Positions 63,960 through 64,000 of a stretch of 64,000 nucleotides of DNA are shown here, piece after piece. Made by a program: the position numbers and the translations under genes. The notes beneath the pieces are model-generated. The model saw only the letters and a program-made list of their open reading frames with translations, did no database searches and was not told the DNA's origin. How positions within the stretch are numbered: position 1 is the stretch's first letter; every line of letters starts with the position of its first letter. Source of the DNA: Pseudorasbora parva (lineage: Eukaryota > Chordata > Actinopteri > Cypriniformes > Gobionidae); assembly GCF_024679245.1 (NCBI RefSeq), contig NC_090196.1, positions 9,884,361-9,948,360 on the forward strand, given 5' to 3'.

Positions 63960-64000
63960 CCCTGACTATTACTGTATTTATTTACAAGTCATTTTACTGT
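63960..64000 (+). repeat. First bases of the next B segment, truncated by the window
   Basis: Where a further U copy would read TATGTAGTAACAAG, the sequence reads TATTTATTTACAAGTC. At its right end U3 is therefore not followed by another copy in the same register. Confidence 0.7.

Larger units (their letters stand above)
46568..64000 (+). repeat. Satellite B array, second copy (B2), runs off the window
   Basis: Same 178 bp monomer and orientation as B1. The left end is collinear with B1, first at an offset of 38,382, then 38,560 after one extra monomer, then about 38,925 after two more monomers near 49,710-50,070. Collinearity stops near 51,070. The rest is a ~6.3 kb higher-order unit in three copies that B1 does not have in this form. 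No gene or unique sequence is visible. Confidence 0.96.

Overview
The window is entirely satellite DNA from a eukaryote. It is AT-rich, built from tandem and higher-order repeats, and has no credible protein-coding gene, rRNA or tRNA on either strand. It looks like heterochromatin, possibly centromeric, pericentromeric or sex-chromosome, but the sequence does not identify the species or the chromosome location. All function proposed here is inference.

Layout. Three unrelated repeat families alternate. Family A (1-5,831 and 38,228-44,205) has a ~377 bp monomer made of eight diverged ~47 bp subunits that mostly begin with ATGCA pentamers. Family C (6,001-8,185; 35,937-38,227; 44,377-46,567) is a loose ~70-115 bp repeat built around a GAACTTGAACTTTCTA core. 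Family B (8,186-35,936 and 46,568-64,000) is a ~178 bp monomer organised into several kinds of higher-order repeat. The order is A1-C1-B1-C2-A2-C3-B2. C1 and C3 are nearly identical and collinear, including their junctions with A and B, at an offset of about 38.38 kb. The window is therefore about 1.7 copies of a ~38.4 kb super-repeat whose unit is A + C + B + C2.

B1 contains a 723 bp four-monomer duplication, a series of 3,425, 3,246 and 4,150 bp higher-order units, and then a 1,608 bp nine-monomer higher-order array. That array is interrupted by a ~3 kb block copied from the older series. B1 decays at its right edge into divergent monomers and about four monomers in inverted orientation. 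B2 starts collinear with B1, differing by whole-monomer indels, and then carries its own ~6.3 kb higher-order unit in three copies. The middle copy (3,587 bp) is a chimera: its left part carries the private variants of copy 3 and its right part those of copy 1. This is the expected product of one unequal crossover, within positions 55,543-55,558.

A1 and A2 also vary by whole subunits: units of 2, 4, 5, 8, 10 and 13 subunits are present. C2 holds a 103 bp AT dinucleotide tract and a near-perfect 148 bp palindrome. The many short open frames of 60-70 codons that recur in the B arrays are the same stretch of monomer read repeatedly, starting at TTG. The longer frames in A are stop-poor repeat sequence. 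I do not call any of them genes.
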